Positions 31,577-39,749 of a stretch of 45,089 nucleotides of DNA are shown piece by piece. The notes under the pieces are model-generated. The model saw only the letters and a list, made by a program, of their open reading frames with translations, ran no database searches and was not told the origin of the DNA. This DNA is from Janthinobacterium sp. TND4EL3. GTDB taxonomy: Bacteria; Pseudomonadota; Gammaproteobacteria; Burkholderiales; Burkholderiaceae_D. The stretch spans positions 1-45,089 of the forward strand of contig NZ_FTMV01000026.1 of the NCBI RefSeq assembly GCF_900156175.1. Direction: 5' to 3'. The translations under genes were made by a program, and so were the position numbers. The stretch's first letter is position 1, and every line of letters starts with the position of its first letter.

Positions 31577-32893
31577 TCAGGCCGCCTGCGGAAAGCGCAC
31601 CGTCACCTGCAGTCCCCGCCCCGCCGCCCCTTCGGCCAGCGCGATGTCGGCCCGGTGGTGCTCGGCGATGTGGCGCACGATGGACAGGCCCAGGCCGCAG
31701 CCCCAGGCGTCGTTGCCGTCGGGGCGGAAGAAACGGTCGAACAGGCGCGCATGGTGCTGGCGCGGCACGCCGGGGCCGTTGTCGGACACGCGCAGCAGCG
31801 GCCGGCCGCCCTCCACCGCCGACTGCAAGTCCACCCTGCCGCCCCGCTGCGTATAGCGCAAGGCGTTGTCGATCAAATTGTTCAGCAAGACCTGCAAGCC
31901 GTCGGGATCGGCCTGCACCAGCACGGATGCGCCGGCGAAAGGCGTTTCCAGCACGCCCAGGTCGATGTCGCGGCTGTCGGCCAGCGCGCTGTGGTCGGCC
32001 ACGGCAGCTTCCAGCAACTGTCCCAGATCCACCGTGTGCAGCTGGCTGGCCGTAAGCGCCGCTTCGTGGCGCGCCAGGCTCAATAACTGGCGCACGAGGT
32101 GCGTGCTGCGGTCGAGCCGCTCGTGCAGCCGCGCCAGCGCCACGCGGCGCTCTGCCTCGCTGGCGGCCCGTTCGGCCACCTGCAGCTGTAGTTTCAGCGC
32201 CGTCAGCGGCGAGCGCAATTCATGCGCGGCGTCGGCGACAAAGGTGCGCTGCGCGGTCAGCGCCGCCTCGAACTGTCCCATCAGGCTATTGAGCGCCAGC
32301 GCCACGGGCCGCAGTTCGGGCGGCATGCCGTCGGCCGGCAGCGGCGTGAGCGCTTCCGGCGAACGCCCGGCCACGGATTCGGCCAGCCGGTGCAGCGGCG
32401 CGAGTGCACGCCCCACGACGACGACGATCAGCAGCGCCAGGATCAGCGCGAACACCAGCAGGGGCGCGCCGGCGCGCATGCTCATCTGCCAGGCCAGCTG
32501 GTCGCGCACGGCCTGCGCCTGCGCCACCTGCACGTAGCGGCCGCGCCGCGTCGCGCCATACAGGCGCCATTCCTCGCCCTGCACTTCGACATCGGCAAAG
32601 CCGGCCAGCGCGTAGCGCGGCAGTTGCGGCTGGCCCGGCAAGACGGGCAACAGCTGGCCCTCCTCGTCCCACGCCTGCAGCACGAACGCTTCTTCCGGGT
32701 CCTGCGCGGCCGGCAAGCCCGTCTGCGGCTCGAACTCGCCCGGCAAGGCCACGGCCAGCTGGCGCAGCTGCAAATCGGCCAGTTCATTGGTCTCTTCCAG
32801 CAGGGAGCGGAACAGCGAGATGCCGGCGCCCAGCACGCACAGCAAGGTGGCGGCCAGCAATCCCAGCAGCAATTGGCGGCGGATGCTCAGCAA
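31577..32893 (-). CDS. Sensor histidine kinase, QseC-like
   Basis: A 438-residue inner-membrane kinase. Translation likely begins at TTG 32893 (MLSIRRQLLLGLLAATLLCV), overlapping the regulator's stop. Helix 1 is about 8-28. A periplasmic domain (about 30-140) contains ELADLQLRQLAVALP and FVLQAWDEEGQLLPVLPG, as in QseC/TctE N-terminal domains. Helix 2 is about 143-163, and the HAMP-like linker reaches about 215. The H-box FVADAAHELRSPLTALKLQL has His224. The ATPase domain has N-box NLIDNALRYT, G1 DNGPGVP and G2 GCGLGLSIVRHI. Partner of the adjacent response regulator. Its signal is unknown. Confidence 0.9.
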   Translation of the reverse strand: MLSIRRQLLLGLLAATLLCVLGAGISLFRSLLEETNELADLQLRQLAVALPGEFEPQTGLPAAQDPEEAFVLQAWDEEGQLLPVLPGQPQLPRYALAGFADVEVQGEEWRLYGATRRGRYVQVAQAQAVRDQLAWQMSMRAGAPLLVFALILALLIVVVVGRALAPLHRLAESVAGRSPEALTPLPADGMPPELRPVALALNSLMGQFEAALTAQRTFVADAAHELRSPLTALKLQLQVAERAASEAERRVALARLHERLDRSTHLVRQLLSLARHEAALTASQLHTVDLGQLLEAAVADHSALADSRDIDLGVLETPFAGASVLVQADPDGLQVLLNNLIDNALRYTQRGGRVDLQSAVEGGRPLLRVSDNGPGVPRQHHARLFDRFFRPDGNDAWGCGLGLSIVRHIAEHHRADIALAEGAAGRGLQVTVRFPQAA

Positions 32894-33552
32894 GATGCCA
32901 GCCGCATCTTGTAGCCGACCCCGCGCACGGTCTGGATGCTGTCCGTGCCCAGCTTCTTGCGTAGCTGGTACACATAGACGTCGACGGTATTGCTTTCCAC
33001 TTCGCAATCCCAGCCGTACAGCTTTTCGCCCAGCTGGCGCTTCGTCACCACCTTGCCCGGATGGTCGAGCAAGGCGCGCAGCACGGAAAACTCGCGCGGC
33101 GGCAGCTTGATCTGCTCGCCGCCGAACGTGACGTCGTGGCTGGCCAGGTCCAGCGTCAGCGCGCCATGCTCGATGACCGAGCGCGAACGGCTGACCCGGC
33201 GCCGCAGCAGCGCGCGGATGCGCGCCAGCAGCTCGTCGAGGTCGAACGGTTTCACCAGATAGTCGTCGGCGCCGCTGTCGAGTCCTTCCACGCGGGCCGG
33301 CGTGCCGTCGCGCGCAGTGATGATCAGCACGGGCAGCTCGGCGCCACGCGCACGCGTGGCGTGCAGCACGTCCATGCCAGCCTTGCCGGGCAAGCCCAGG
33401 TCCAGCAGCATCAAATCGTAGGCAAAGCCGGCCAGCGCCAGCTCCGCATCGTGGCCGTCGCGCACCCAGTCCACGGCATAGCATTCGCCGCGCAAGCCTT
33501 CGACCAGGCTTTCCCCGATCATCGGATCGTCTTCCACCAGCAACACGCGCAC
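32887..33552 (-). CDS. OmpR-family response regulator, QseB/PmrA-like
   Basis: A 221-residue regulator. MRVLLVEDDPMIGESLVEGL opens the receiver. Phospho-acceptor Asp51 lies in LMLLDLGLPGKAGMDVL, the switch Thr in IITARDG and Lys101 in LVKPFDLDELLARI. The winged HTH carries LPPREFSVLRALLDHPGKVV, then NTVDVYVYQLRKKLG and TVRGVGYKM. It is the first gene of a two-gene operon; its stop overlaps the kinase TTG start. Target genes are not apparent nearby. Confidence 0.92.
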   Translation of the reverse strand: MRVLLVEDDPMIGESLVEGLRGECYAVDWVRDGHDAELALAGFAYDLMLLDLGLPGKAGMDVLHATRARGAELPVLIITARDGTPARVEGLDSGADDYLVKPFDLDELLARIRALLRRRVSRSRSVIEHGALTLDLASHDVTFGGEQIKLPPREFSVLRALLDHPGKVVTKRQLGEKLYGWDCEVESNTVDVYVYQLRKKLGTDSIQTVRGVGYKMRLASC

Positions 33553-34256
33553 GGCACCCTCTCAATGTCTCGAAAAGACGCCATCTTACTCCCGTCTGCG
33601 CAAGCCCATCGCCAGCAGGGCAAGCGACGCATCCGTCAGCCCGAGGCGTCAGGCGAAACGGCCCAGAAATCCGGAAACGCAATTGAAAGCAATGCTGGAA
33701 GCATTCGCACATTATTTGATGGTGACATCGCCAACCTCAACGCCTCTGCTACGGCCGCATTGTCCTCTGCTTCGCACGCCTCTCCGGCCTGCGCGTGGGA
33801 GACGCCTTTCACCTGTCGGGGCCGTGCCCGTGATTCATCGTTCTTGGCGGAAATGAGAAGAAAATCGCCCTCGTCCTCGACGACACGTGCATTCCCGCGA
33901 TGTATACCATAATGCAACAATGGCCAGTTAACACGGGCGGCATTGGCTGGCTGCTAACCGATGATACGGCCTCCTATACCGGGCTGCCCGTCGTGCCGTG
34001 CCAGGTATTGCGGCGCCTCGGCACGGCCCACGTGGCGCCGGACGGTCCGCTGGCGGCCCAGGACAGGGAGCCTACCAATCCGCAAGTGTGCGATCTGGGG
34101 CGCCAGGGAATACTTGACTTCCAAATGCATATTCATTAACTTGATAGTAAAAATGTGGGCGGTGAAGATCACCGCCACGCGCAGACCCTGCCTGCCGACG
34201 TGCCGCACCCGGGCGCCGGCTCCATTGCACGCTTCACGTTGACGGGGTTCAAGGCC
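33553..34256. other. 704-bp gap with no secure gene; possible degraded remnant
   Basis: No intact gene is convincing here. In one plus-strand frame, around 33730-33810, the text LCYGRIVLCFARLSGLRVGD followed after a stop by GGNEKKIALVLDDT vaguely recalls the 'T-G-L-R-x-x-E...G-K-x-x-K-x-R' stretch of tyrosine recombinases, but the His-x-x-Arg part is absent. Another plus frame (33900-34139) codes 79 residues of no known family. The segment from about 34130 has lower GC and may carry the promoter of the MFS gene at 34257. Confidence 0.3.
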
Positions 34257-35456
34257 ATGCCGATACACGATCAATCCCCGGCCCATCCGCTGGCCACGGC
34301 GCTGGCGCTCTCGCTGGGCGCCGCCATTGCCCTGGGCCTGTCGCGCTTTTCCTATGGCTTGCTGCTGCCGCCCATGCGCGCCGACCTGGGCTGGTCTTAC
34401 CTGCTGGCCGGGGCCATGAACACCTTCAATGCGCTCGGCTATTTTCTCGGCGCCCTGGCCACGCCGGCCCTGATGCGCCGCCTGGGCGTGTGGCGCTTGC
34501 TCATCATTGGTTGCGTGCTGGCCAGCGTCTTCATGCTGATGTCGGGCCTGGTCAGCGACACGGCCGCCCTGTTCCTCCAGCGCGTGTGCGCGGGCGTGGC
34601 CAGCGCCTTCATTTTCATCGCGGGCGGCGTGCTGGCGGCGCGCCTCGGTTCCATGCATAGCCAGCGCGCCGGCTTCTACATCGGCCTGTATTACGGCGGC
34701 ACGGGTTTCGGCATTGCGCTGTCGGCCCTGCTGGTGCCGGCAGCATTGGCAACCGCGCAGGAACACGGCGCCGCGCATGCCTGGCAATGGCCATGGCTGG
34801 CCCTGGGCTGCGCCTGCCTGCTTGCCACCGCCGTCATCGCCCTGCCGGCGCGCGCCATTGGCGAGGCGCCGCGCAGCAAGGATGCAGGTCGGCGCTTCGC
34901 CTGGCGCGACTTTGCCCCCAGCCTGGCCGGCTACTTCATGTTTGGCGTCGGCTACATCGGCTACATGACCTTCGTCATCGCCCTGCTCAAGCAGCAAGGC
35001 ATGGGTCCTGCGCGCATCACCGTGTTCTATACCTTGCTGGGCCTGGCGGTGGTCGCCTCGTCGCGCATCTGGGCGCGCATGCTCGACCGCTACAAGGGCG
35101 GCGAATCGCTGGCGATCCTGAACGGCGTGCTGGGCACGGTCACCATCCTGCCCGCGCTGACGAGCTTTGCGCCCGTCGTTTTTCTGTCCGGCCTGGTGTT
35201 TGGCGCCGTGTTCCTGTCGGTGGTGGCATCGACTACAGCCCTCGTGCGGCATAATCTGCCGCAGCAATCCTGGACGGCCGGCATTACCGCCTATACGACG
35301 CTGTTCGCGCTGGGCCAGATCGTCGGCCCCATCGTGGTCGGCTGGATCGCCGACGGCCCCGCAGGACTGGAGCGGGGATTGATCGCCTCAGCCATCGCCC
35401 TCTTCATTGGCGCGGCGCTGGCAGCGCGGCAAAAGGCGCTGGTGCCGGGCGCGTGA
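34257..35456 (+). CDS. YbfB/YjiJ-family MFS transporter
   Basis: A 399-residue, 12-helix transporter. MPIHDQSPAHPLATALALSL then AAIALGLSRFSYGLLLPPMR in helix 1 is the YbfB/YjiJ signature, in which 'G-h-x-R-F-x-Y-x-x-L-L-P' is conserved. It is followed by LGWSYLLAGAMNTFNALGYF. Later helices include FMFGVGYIGYMTFVIALLKQ. The start at 34257 is the ATG closest to the first helix; earlier in-frame codons would add 34 non-hydrophobic residues. Substrate is unknown. Ends 31 bp before the convergent cupin gene. Confidence 0.9.
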   Translation: MPIHDQSPAHPLATALALSLGAAIALGLSRFSYGLLLPPMRADLGWSYLLAGAMNTFNALGYFLGALATPALMRRLGVWRLLIIGCVLASVFMLMSGLVSDTAALFLQRVCAGVASAFIFIAGGVLAARLGSMHSQRAGFYIGLYYGGTGFGIALSALLVPAALATAQEHGAAHAWQWPWLALGCACLLATAVIALPARAIGEAPRSKDAGRRFAWRDFAPSLAGYFMFGVGYIGYMTFVIALLKQQGMGPARITVFYTLLGLAVVASSRIWARMLDRYKGGESLAILNGVLGTVTILPALTSFAPVVFLSGLVFGAVFLSVVASTTALVRHNLPQQSWTAGITAYTTLFALGQIVGPIVVGWIADGPAGLERGLIASAIALFIGAALAARQKALVPGA

Positions 35457-35486
35457 GCGGCTGTCTCGCGCATGCACTGGGCCCGC

Positions 35487-35855
35487 TTACTGCGGTTTGG
35501 CATACCTTGCGACGCCTGTGACATCGAACAGCACACAACGCTGGCTTCCAACGACCCAGGCATCGTGCCCCGGCGGCATATGGAAGACGTCACCCGGTCC
35601 ATATTCCATCTCGGCGCCATCATTCATCCGTACCGCCATCCGTCCCTCAAGGACCATGCCAGTATGAGCTGCCTGGCACGAATCGGTTCCTGCAATCGGT
35701 TTTACGTGCAGGCTCCAGCGCCAGCCAGGCTCAAATTCGCCGCGGCCCATGGTGTGCTCGCCAAGCGTAAAGACGGCCATCCGGCCTGCTCCATCCTTGA
35801 ATGGGCGGACTTCGTCCGGCTTATCCAGGGATTTCTTTTCTAACATTGCACTCAT
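35487..35855 (-). CDS. Cupin domain-containing protein
   Basis: A 122-residue single-domain cupin. MSAMLEKKSLDKPDEVRPFK leads into the first strand. Cupin motif 1 is around GWRWSLHVKPIAGTDSCQAA-H, motif 2 around YGPGDVFHMPPGHDAWVVG. The usual metal-binding histidines of motif 1 are partly replaced: a glutamate/histidine pair is not complete, so metal binding and enzymatic activity are uncertain. ACAGGAGGGGCGG is a strong ribosome site before ATG 35855. A 13-bp palindrome lies 40 bp upstream. It is a single gene, convergent with the YbfB-type MFS gene. Confidence 0.85.
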   Translation of the reverse strand: MSAMLEKKSLDKPDEVRPFKDGAGRMAVFTLGEHTMGRGEFEPGWRWSLHVKPIAGTDSCQAAHTGMVLEGRMAVRMNDGAEMEYGPGDVFHMPPGHDAWVVGSQRCVLFDVTGVARYAKPQ

Positions 35856-36159
35856 GATCCGCCCCTCCTGTTTAATTTCTGGAAAGCATTAAATTTCCGA
35901 ATCGGAATAGCCAATGAGATATAAAAATAACATCATTTTCTAATATAGTTCAATAATGAAAATTTACAAGCAGAGTACCTTGCCGCATTTACCTCAAATG
36001 AGGAGCCGGACTCAGACGATTGAAACTTCCCGGCTTCAACATCAATTTCAACCTTCGCCGCCGATTTCAGGTTCACGAAAAATAAACAGGCACCACGCCG
36101 TGACGTTCGGCGCCACATAGTAGACTAAAGGCATAGCCCACCTTCGCGGAAAGAACACG
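35856..36159. other. AT-rich intergenic region, start of the accessory segment
   Basis: About 300 bp with much lower GC than the DNA to its left and no coding frame of note. It holds the upstream region of the cupin gene (including the palindrome at 35895) and, towards its right end, the leader and GGAAAG ribosome site of the truncated ankyrin gene that begins at 36160. Confidence 0.6.
35895..35907. promoter_or_regulatory. 13-bp palindrome upstream of the cupin gene
   Basis: TTCCGA-A-TCGGAA is a perfect 6-bp inverted repeat around one base, 40 bp before the cupin start. Size and position fit an operator for a dimeric repressor. No regulator gene is adjacent, so the binding protein is unknown. 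Confidence 0.4.
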
Positions 36160-36258
36160 ATGAACACCGAAGCACGAAAACTCCCGGCAACGATGGATGC
36201 CGACACGCTGGAATTCATCCAGGGCCTGTTCGCCCTGGTACGCGAAGGCGAGACGTGA
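36160..36258 (+). pseudogene. 5' fragment of an ankyrin-repeat protein gene
   Basis: The frame starts with a proper ribosome site (GCGGAAAG, then ATG 36160) and gives MNTEARKLPATMDADTLEFI then QGLFALVREGET before TGA. This 32-residue piece reads as the opening of an ankyrin-repeat protein and continues seamlessly, in sense and in frame, into the 3' piece encoded on the opposite strand (36748-37191): REGET here, GEDTQQLGPMVAQG there. Joined at the shared ACG codon, the two restore a protein of about 180 residues. The gene has therefore been split, most simply by inversion of the DNA between about 36256 and 37188. Confidence 0.7.
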
Positions 36259-36538
36259 AAAGCGGTGGCGATATGGGCTATGGTAAAAAAGGTTGAGAGA
36301 TAGGAGCGTTCCATTGCCTCATCTCTGTCGCTATAGCGGACCTGACATTGCGTTAGTGACAGGGTGACAGCGTGGCGCTGAAGATCGGCGTATCCTTAAA
36401 TTTATCGGAGCGCTTCGATTGCTGCTGTGCTGAAATGAAGGCGTGGTCGCCCGGAAGAATCTGATGACCGGTGCGAGCAAGCGGACTGGTGTCTCCCCTC
36501 CCGGCCGCGACAAACCGGCAACAGCGGATTTTGCAGGT

Positions 36539-36558
36539 GAGGGTATTTTTGAGGGTAT
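36539..36558 (+). repeat. Tandem GAGGGTAT repeat
   Basis: GAGGGTAT at 36539-36546 and again at 36551-36558, 12 bp start to start, separated by TTTT. Similar GAGGGTAT pairs occur near the att sites of tRNA-integrating islands and prophages, where they may be integrase arm-binding sites; that parallel is from memory. Confidence 0.5.
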
Positions 36559-36601
36559 CAGTAACTGAATGGTTTGGAAAACACTGAAAAATCAAACGCT
36601 T

Positions 36602-36651
36602 AGCCAGCTCATTGAGCATCGAGTGGGAATAATCTCCCGTCCGGCACCGTA
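36602..36651 (+). pseudogene. Possible degraded tRNA-Leu 3' end
   Basis: AGCTCATTGAGCA recalls a D-arm, and GGGAATAATCTCCC followed by GTCCGGCACC recalls a T-arm and the acceptor end of a betaproteobacterial tRNA-Leu (GTCCGGCACCA). The anticodon arm and 5' acceptor strand are missing and the T-loop is not canonical (no TTCGA). It is at most a fragment left by integration or deletion. Confidence 0.3.
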
Positions 36652-36678
36652 AGGTAATGCCGGGTCAATGCAACAGCC

Positions 36679-36706
36679 AAGCCCCTGATTTTTCAGGGGC
36701 TTTTTT
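36679..36706 (+). terminator. Rho-independent terminator
   Basis: A 10-bp stem AAGCCCCTGA / TCAGGGGCTT with a TTTT loop and a following T run. It follows the tRNA-like fragment by about 30 bp, as terminators of tRNA genes do. Confidence 0.85.
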
Positions 36707-36747
36707 GCTGGTATTGCTTGCGAAACGGCCGGTGAGGTCGGCGTCGG

Positions 36748-37191
36748 CTAGGCCGTCTGCCCCAGGCTGGCCAGCCTGGCCAGCGTCTCCGGCGCATTCA
36801 TGCTCTTGGCCAACTTGACGGCGCTCATGCCGCGGCTGTCCACGGCGTCGATGCGGGCGCCGTGTTGCAGCAGCAGGTCGAGGATGGCCAGGCGGTTGAA
36901 CATGGCGGCCATCATCAACGGTGTCTTGCCGTCGGGGCTGGCGCCTTCCACCTTCGCACCATGCTGGAGCAGCAGTGCGGCGATCTCCAGGTAGCCCTTG
37001 TAGGCCACGCCGGCCAGCGGCGTCTGGCCCTGGTCGTTGGGGACGTTGGCGTCGGCGCCCGCTGCGAGCAGCAGGCGCGACGTTTCCAGGTGGCCATGGT
37101 AGCTGGCCAGCATGATCAGGCTATCGCCTTTTTCGTTGCGGAAGTTGACTGGCACGCCCTGAGCCACCATGGGGCCAAGTTGCTGCGTATC
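36748..37191 (-). pseudogene. 3' fragment of an ankyrin-repeat protein gene
   Basis: About 147 codons, of which 140 follow an internal ATG at 37170. Four ankyrin repeats are clear: VPVNFRNEKGDSLIMLASYH, LAAGADANVPNDQGQTPLAG, LQHGAKVEGASPDGKTPLMM and LQHGARIDAVDSRGMSAVKL. Each is followed by the helix pair of the fold. Such proteins mediate protein binding and often accompany catalases or toxins. The frame continues upstream of the ATG to GEDTQQLGP, where it meets the dnaE2 remnant at about 37192. Its missing 5' part is at 36160-36258 on the other strand. Translation from the internal ATG is possible but lacks a good ribosome site. Confidence 0.75.
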
Positions 37192-37404
37192 CTCACCCTG
37201 GAAGACGAATTTGGCACCATCAACATCATTGTCTGGCCCACGCTGGTGGAAAAGCAGCGCGCCGAACTGATGAATGCCTCACTCTTGGGGGTATACGGAA
37301 TCTGGCAATCGAAGAGCGGCGTGCGCAATCTGATTGCCAAGCGGCTGGTCGATTGCTCGCATTTGCTTGGCCAGCTTGACACGAAGAGCAGGAATTTTCA
37401 TTAG
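37192..37404 (+). pseudogene. dnaE2: 3' remnant of error-prone DNA polymerase dnaE2
   Basis: Seventy codons ending in TAG encode the extreme C-terminus of DnaE2: LTLEDEFGTINIIVWPTLVE, then KQRAELMNASLLGVYGIWQS, IAKRLVDCSHLLGQL and KSRNFH. The matching C-terminal OB-fold text in intact proteins (T-L-E-D-E-x-G-x-x-N-V-I-V-W; L-L-x-V-Y-G-x-W-Q; S-R-(D/N)-F-H) is distinctive. The protein is normally about 1000-1100 residues, so only the tail remains. It abuts the ankyrin fragment at the rearrangement point, so the deletion of dnaE2 and the ankyrin break share a junction. Confidence 0.8.
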
Positions 37405-37840
37405 AGAAGCATCCGGTCCACTTCCAACATTAACTCGCTACGATCAGGCTTCGTCAACTATTTTAGATGTCGAGCCATTGGCTTTGCAGGAGGCAATGCC
37501 ATTGTCTCGCCCCGCAGACGATGCACACATTTGGCTGCTGCCAATGATCTCGCCGTTGCCAGCTTTAAGAAGTTGAACCGCTTTCGACGTCAGACGAACA
37601 TACCTACGCCGGGTGCGAAAGGTTTCTTACGGGATCCCTGCAACCTCCATTGATAGGAAATTCTAATAAAGTAGAAGCTTCTCACGTTATACATGCTTAT
37701 ACTTTAGTAGATTTTGTTAGACTTCTATCCTTAAAGAAAGTTCCAGCGGGCTTCTTTTTTCCACCGGTACGGATTAGCCTTATTCGGCCATAAGCGATGG
37801 CGAAGATGTCATATCCGACTGATGCAGCCGCAGCGAGCTT
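37405..37840. other. 436-bp AT-rich gap, no secure gene
   Basis: Composition falls well below that of the chromosome to the left. A short plus-strand frame (around 37520-37650) codes LAAANDLAVASFKKLNRFRR and TNIPTPGAKGF but has no start or ribosome site. I see no RNA gene or clear promoter in it. Confidence 0.4.
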
Positions 37841-38233
37841 GTGTTGCAGGTTCATGTTTTGGAGGTTGATAACGATGACGTCGTCAACGCAGAAGCGGAC
37901 GCAGCGTTAGAGCTACACCCGGCCATGATTGACTCGACAGATATGTGCAACAAGCAAGTAACGATAGATCTTACCTACGCGAAGAATGCATTGTTCGTTC
38001 GTCAATCCGTTGCGGTCGCTTTTGCCGTGCCAATAGATAGGGAAATAACTTGGATCTTCCTTCAAGATCTGCTTTGTAATTCCAGCGAGTTTGCAGTACC
38101 TGCGCGGGTGTTAGTCTGTGGCCTGCCAAGTGCTAGCGGCACGATTGGCGATGAGATTCGAATGTTCCGCACCTTTCTCCGCGCGCTTGCAACAACGCGA
38201 AGCATCGAAGTTCAGATTGTTTTGCACGATTAA
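37841..38233 (+). CDS. Hypothetical protein
   Basis: An open frame of 130 codons from GTG 37841; ATG 37925 (MIDSTDMCNKQVTIDLTYAK) is an alternative start giving 102 residues. I do not recognise the family. The middle contains FAVPIDREITWIFLQDLLCN and the end ALATTRSIEVQIVLHD. The alternating hydrophobic pattern suggests a small alpha/beta cytosolic protein, with no signal peptide or membrane helix. Its position in low-GC DNA 112 bp before an SMI1/KNR4 immunity-type gene fits a small immunity or orphan cargo gene; that is inference. No clear ribosome site is seen at either start. Confidence 0.45.
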   Translation: MLQVHVLEVDNDDVVNAEADAALELHPAMIDSTDMCNKQVTIDLTYAKNALFVRQSVAVAFAVPIDREITWIFLQDLLCNSSEFAVPARVLVCGLPSASGTIGDEIRMFRTFLRALATTRSIEVQIVLHD

Positions 38234-38345
38234 ACATGTAGTGCTCGCCGCCTACTCTGGGGGCGACAGTTGCCGTACACTGTATGGCTGAGATCGGCCA
38301 AAACCTGCCGTTGACAGCGACTTCATCTCTTATAGTTTTTCTTAC

Positions 38346-39749
38346 ATGGCGAATCTTTTTTTAAAATTTCTTAATGGCCTGTCGGGAAGTTTGAAACCTA
38401 AGCCGACAACAAATAGCCATAGTAAACAAATCCAACGTATCAAGACGAAACTAACGAACGCGCAGAAGGCAGACAAGGAGCTCAAGGTCTTTGGCGCGGA
38501 TTCTCATCAATATAGAATCAAGCCGCCGGCGCCAGAACGCGAAGTCAGTGCCTTCGAAAAACGCTTCTCACTGGTTTTGCCAGAATGTTATCGTTCTTTT
38601 TTGACTTCGCTGGGCAACGGCGGACAATCTACTTGCGGATCAGCCGCAGGGCCATTTTATGGAATATATCCGCTTGGTCACGGTGTAGATGAACTCGCCG
38701 AAAGACCGGCATCACATTTGAATAAGCCTGCAATCATTAATCCCGCCATAACAGACGAGGAATGGGAAAGATTGATAGAGCGTATCAAGAATGATGACGA
38801 AATCTCGGACGAGGAATATGAAAAGGAGCGAGAGAAAATCTACGGAGGGCTATTGCCAATCGGCTCGCAGGGATGCACGTGTATTCACGCCCTCGTTCTA
38901 AATGGCCCGCATGCTGGTCGGGTTGTGAACTTGGATCTCGACTTACATCGACCGCAGTTCGCGTTCGAGATGAATTTCCTTGATTGGTATGAGCGCTGGC
39001 TTGACGAAGTAATAGCCGGTTATCTAACGGAAGGTGGTCCGACATGGTTCGGTTACACAATGAGAGGCGATGACAATCAGCTAATGCATGCGTACGCTGA
39101 GGCGAATAACCGTGATACGAAACTTGAGGCCCTCAAGGGACTCACCAAGCTTGCTACTGCGACCGACGAGAATTGCCGCAAACTGCTTGAGCTTTGCGGT
39201 GAAGAAGACGCGGAGATTCGCCGCCTCGCGCTCGCGATGCTGACTAAATTTTCGTACCTCATGGCCCGGCAATCCCTTCATGCGCACATTCTTAGTGACG
39301 ATTATGATTGCCTCGCGGCCTGCCAGAACATTAATTGGTATGCCAAGAATAAAGCGAATGAATGGAGCGCCTTGCTGAGAAGTCGCCTACCGAAAGTCCA
39401 TACGTCAGAGACATTTCGAGTGATATCTTATCTACTGGTGGAGTCGAGCATGGATTTTAGCGAAGACTTCAGGCCTTTCTGCACGCATGAGGATGAAAAC
39501 ATTCGCGTGACAGCATTCTATTCACTCGGGAAACTGAGAAACAAGAATAATTTGGTTGATCTTTTCATTCTCGGATTGGATGATATTTCCGCAAAAGTCG
39601 TTCACTCAGCACTTCAGGCACTTGCAGGCGTCCAGGACCAAAGACTTCTAAAGGCATACGATCGTGTTTTGGACAGGTTCAAGACCGATGAAAATTACGT
39701 TTTGACCAACCTGAAACATCGATTTAAGGAGATGGGGCGGATCATCTAG
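38346..39749 (+). CDS. SMI1/KNR4-family protein with HEAT-like repeats
   Basis: A 467-residue protein. After a basic N-terminus (about 1-55), an SMI1/KNR4 domain spans about 60-230: VSAFEKRFSLVLPECYRSFL, LGNGGQSTCGSAAGPFYGIY, IGSQGCTCIHALVLNGPHAG and FLDWYERWLDEVI follow the family order (L-P-x-x-Y-x-x-F-L; G-N-G-G/x; G-x-x-G-C). The rest (about 260-467) is helical HEAT-type: KLLELCGEEDAEIRRLALAM, THEDENIRVTAFYSLGKLR and DISAKVVHSALQALAGVQDQ. SMI1/KNR4 proteins are a major immunity family against contact-dependent and type VI toxins. No cognate toxin is adjacent, so it may be an orphan immunity gene. Ribosome site weak. Codon use is more AT-rich than in the left part. Confidence 0.75.
   Translation: MANLFLKFLNGLSGSLKPKPTTNSHSKQIQRIKTKLTNAQKADKELKVFGADSHQYRIKPPAPEREVSAFEKRFSLVLPECYRSFLTSLGNGGQSTCGSAAGPFYGIYPLGHGVDELAERPASHLNKPAIINPAITDEEWERLIERIKNDDEISDEEYEKEREKIYGGLLPIGSQGCTCIHALVLNGPHAGRVVNLDLDLHRPQFAFEMNFLDWYERWLDEVIAGYLTEGGPTWFGYTMRGDDNQLMHAYAEANNRDTKLEALKGLTKLATATDENCRKLLELCGEEDAEIRRLALAMLTKFSYLMARQSLHAHILSDDYDCLAACQNINWYAKNKANEWSALLRSRLPKVHTSETFRVISYLLVESSMDFSEDFRPFCTHEDENIRVTAFYSLGKLRNKNNLVDLFILGLDDISAKVVHSALQALAGVQDQRLLKAYDRVLDRFKTDENYVLTNLKHRFKEMGRII

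Larger units (their letters stand above)
36259..36747. other. Non-coding segment resembling an integration (att) region
   Basis: No gene is supported in this 489-bp stretch. It contains a 12-bp tandem repeat (36539-36558), a tRNA-Leu-like 3' end (36602-36651) and an intrinsic terminator (36679-36706), in the order expected where an integrative element met a tRNA gene. It is also the sequence lying between the two halves of the split ankyrin gene. Confidence 0.45.

Noticed and set aside
33730..33960. A tyrosine recombinase gene
   Set aside because: A vague resemblance to the GLR...GK region only; interrupted by a stop and without the His-x-x-Arg or nucleophile Tyr region. Kept only as a comment on the gap.
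33954..35267. A 437-codon minus-strand frame opposite the YbfB-type MFS gene
   Set aside because: His/Gln/Gly-rich shadow with no motif; the plus strand has clear membrane helices and family signature.
36353..36619. An 88-codon minus-strand ORF in the att-like segment
   Set aside because: It runs across the tandem repeat and shows no domain or ribosome site; it looks like open non-coding DNA.
36602..36651. An intact tRNA gene
   Set aside because: No anticodon arm, no 5' acceptor strand and a non-canonical T-loop; only a fragment is possible.
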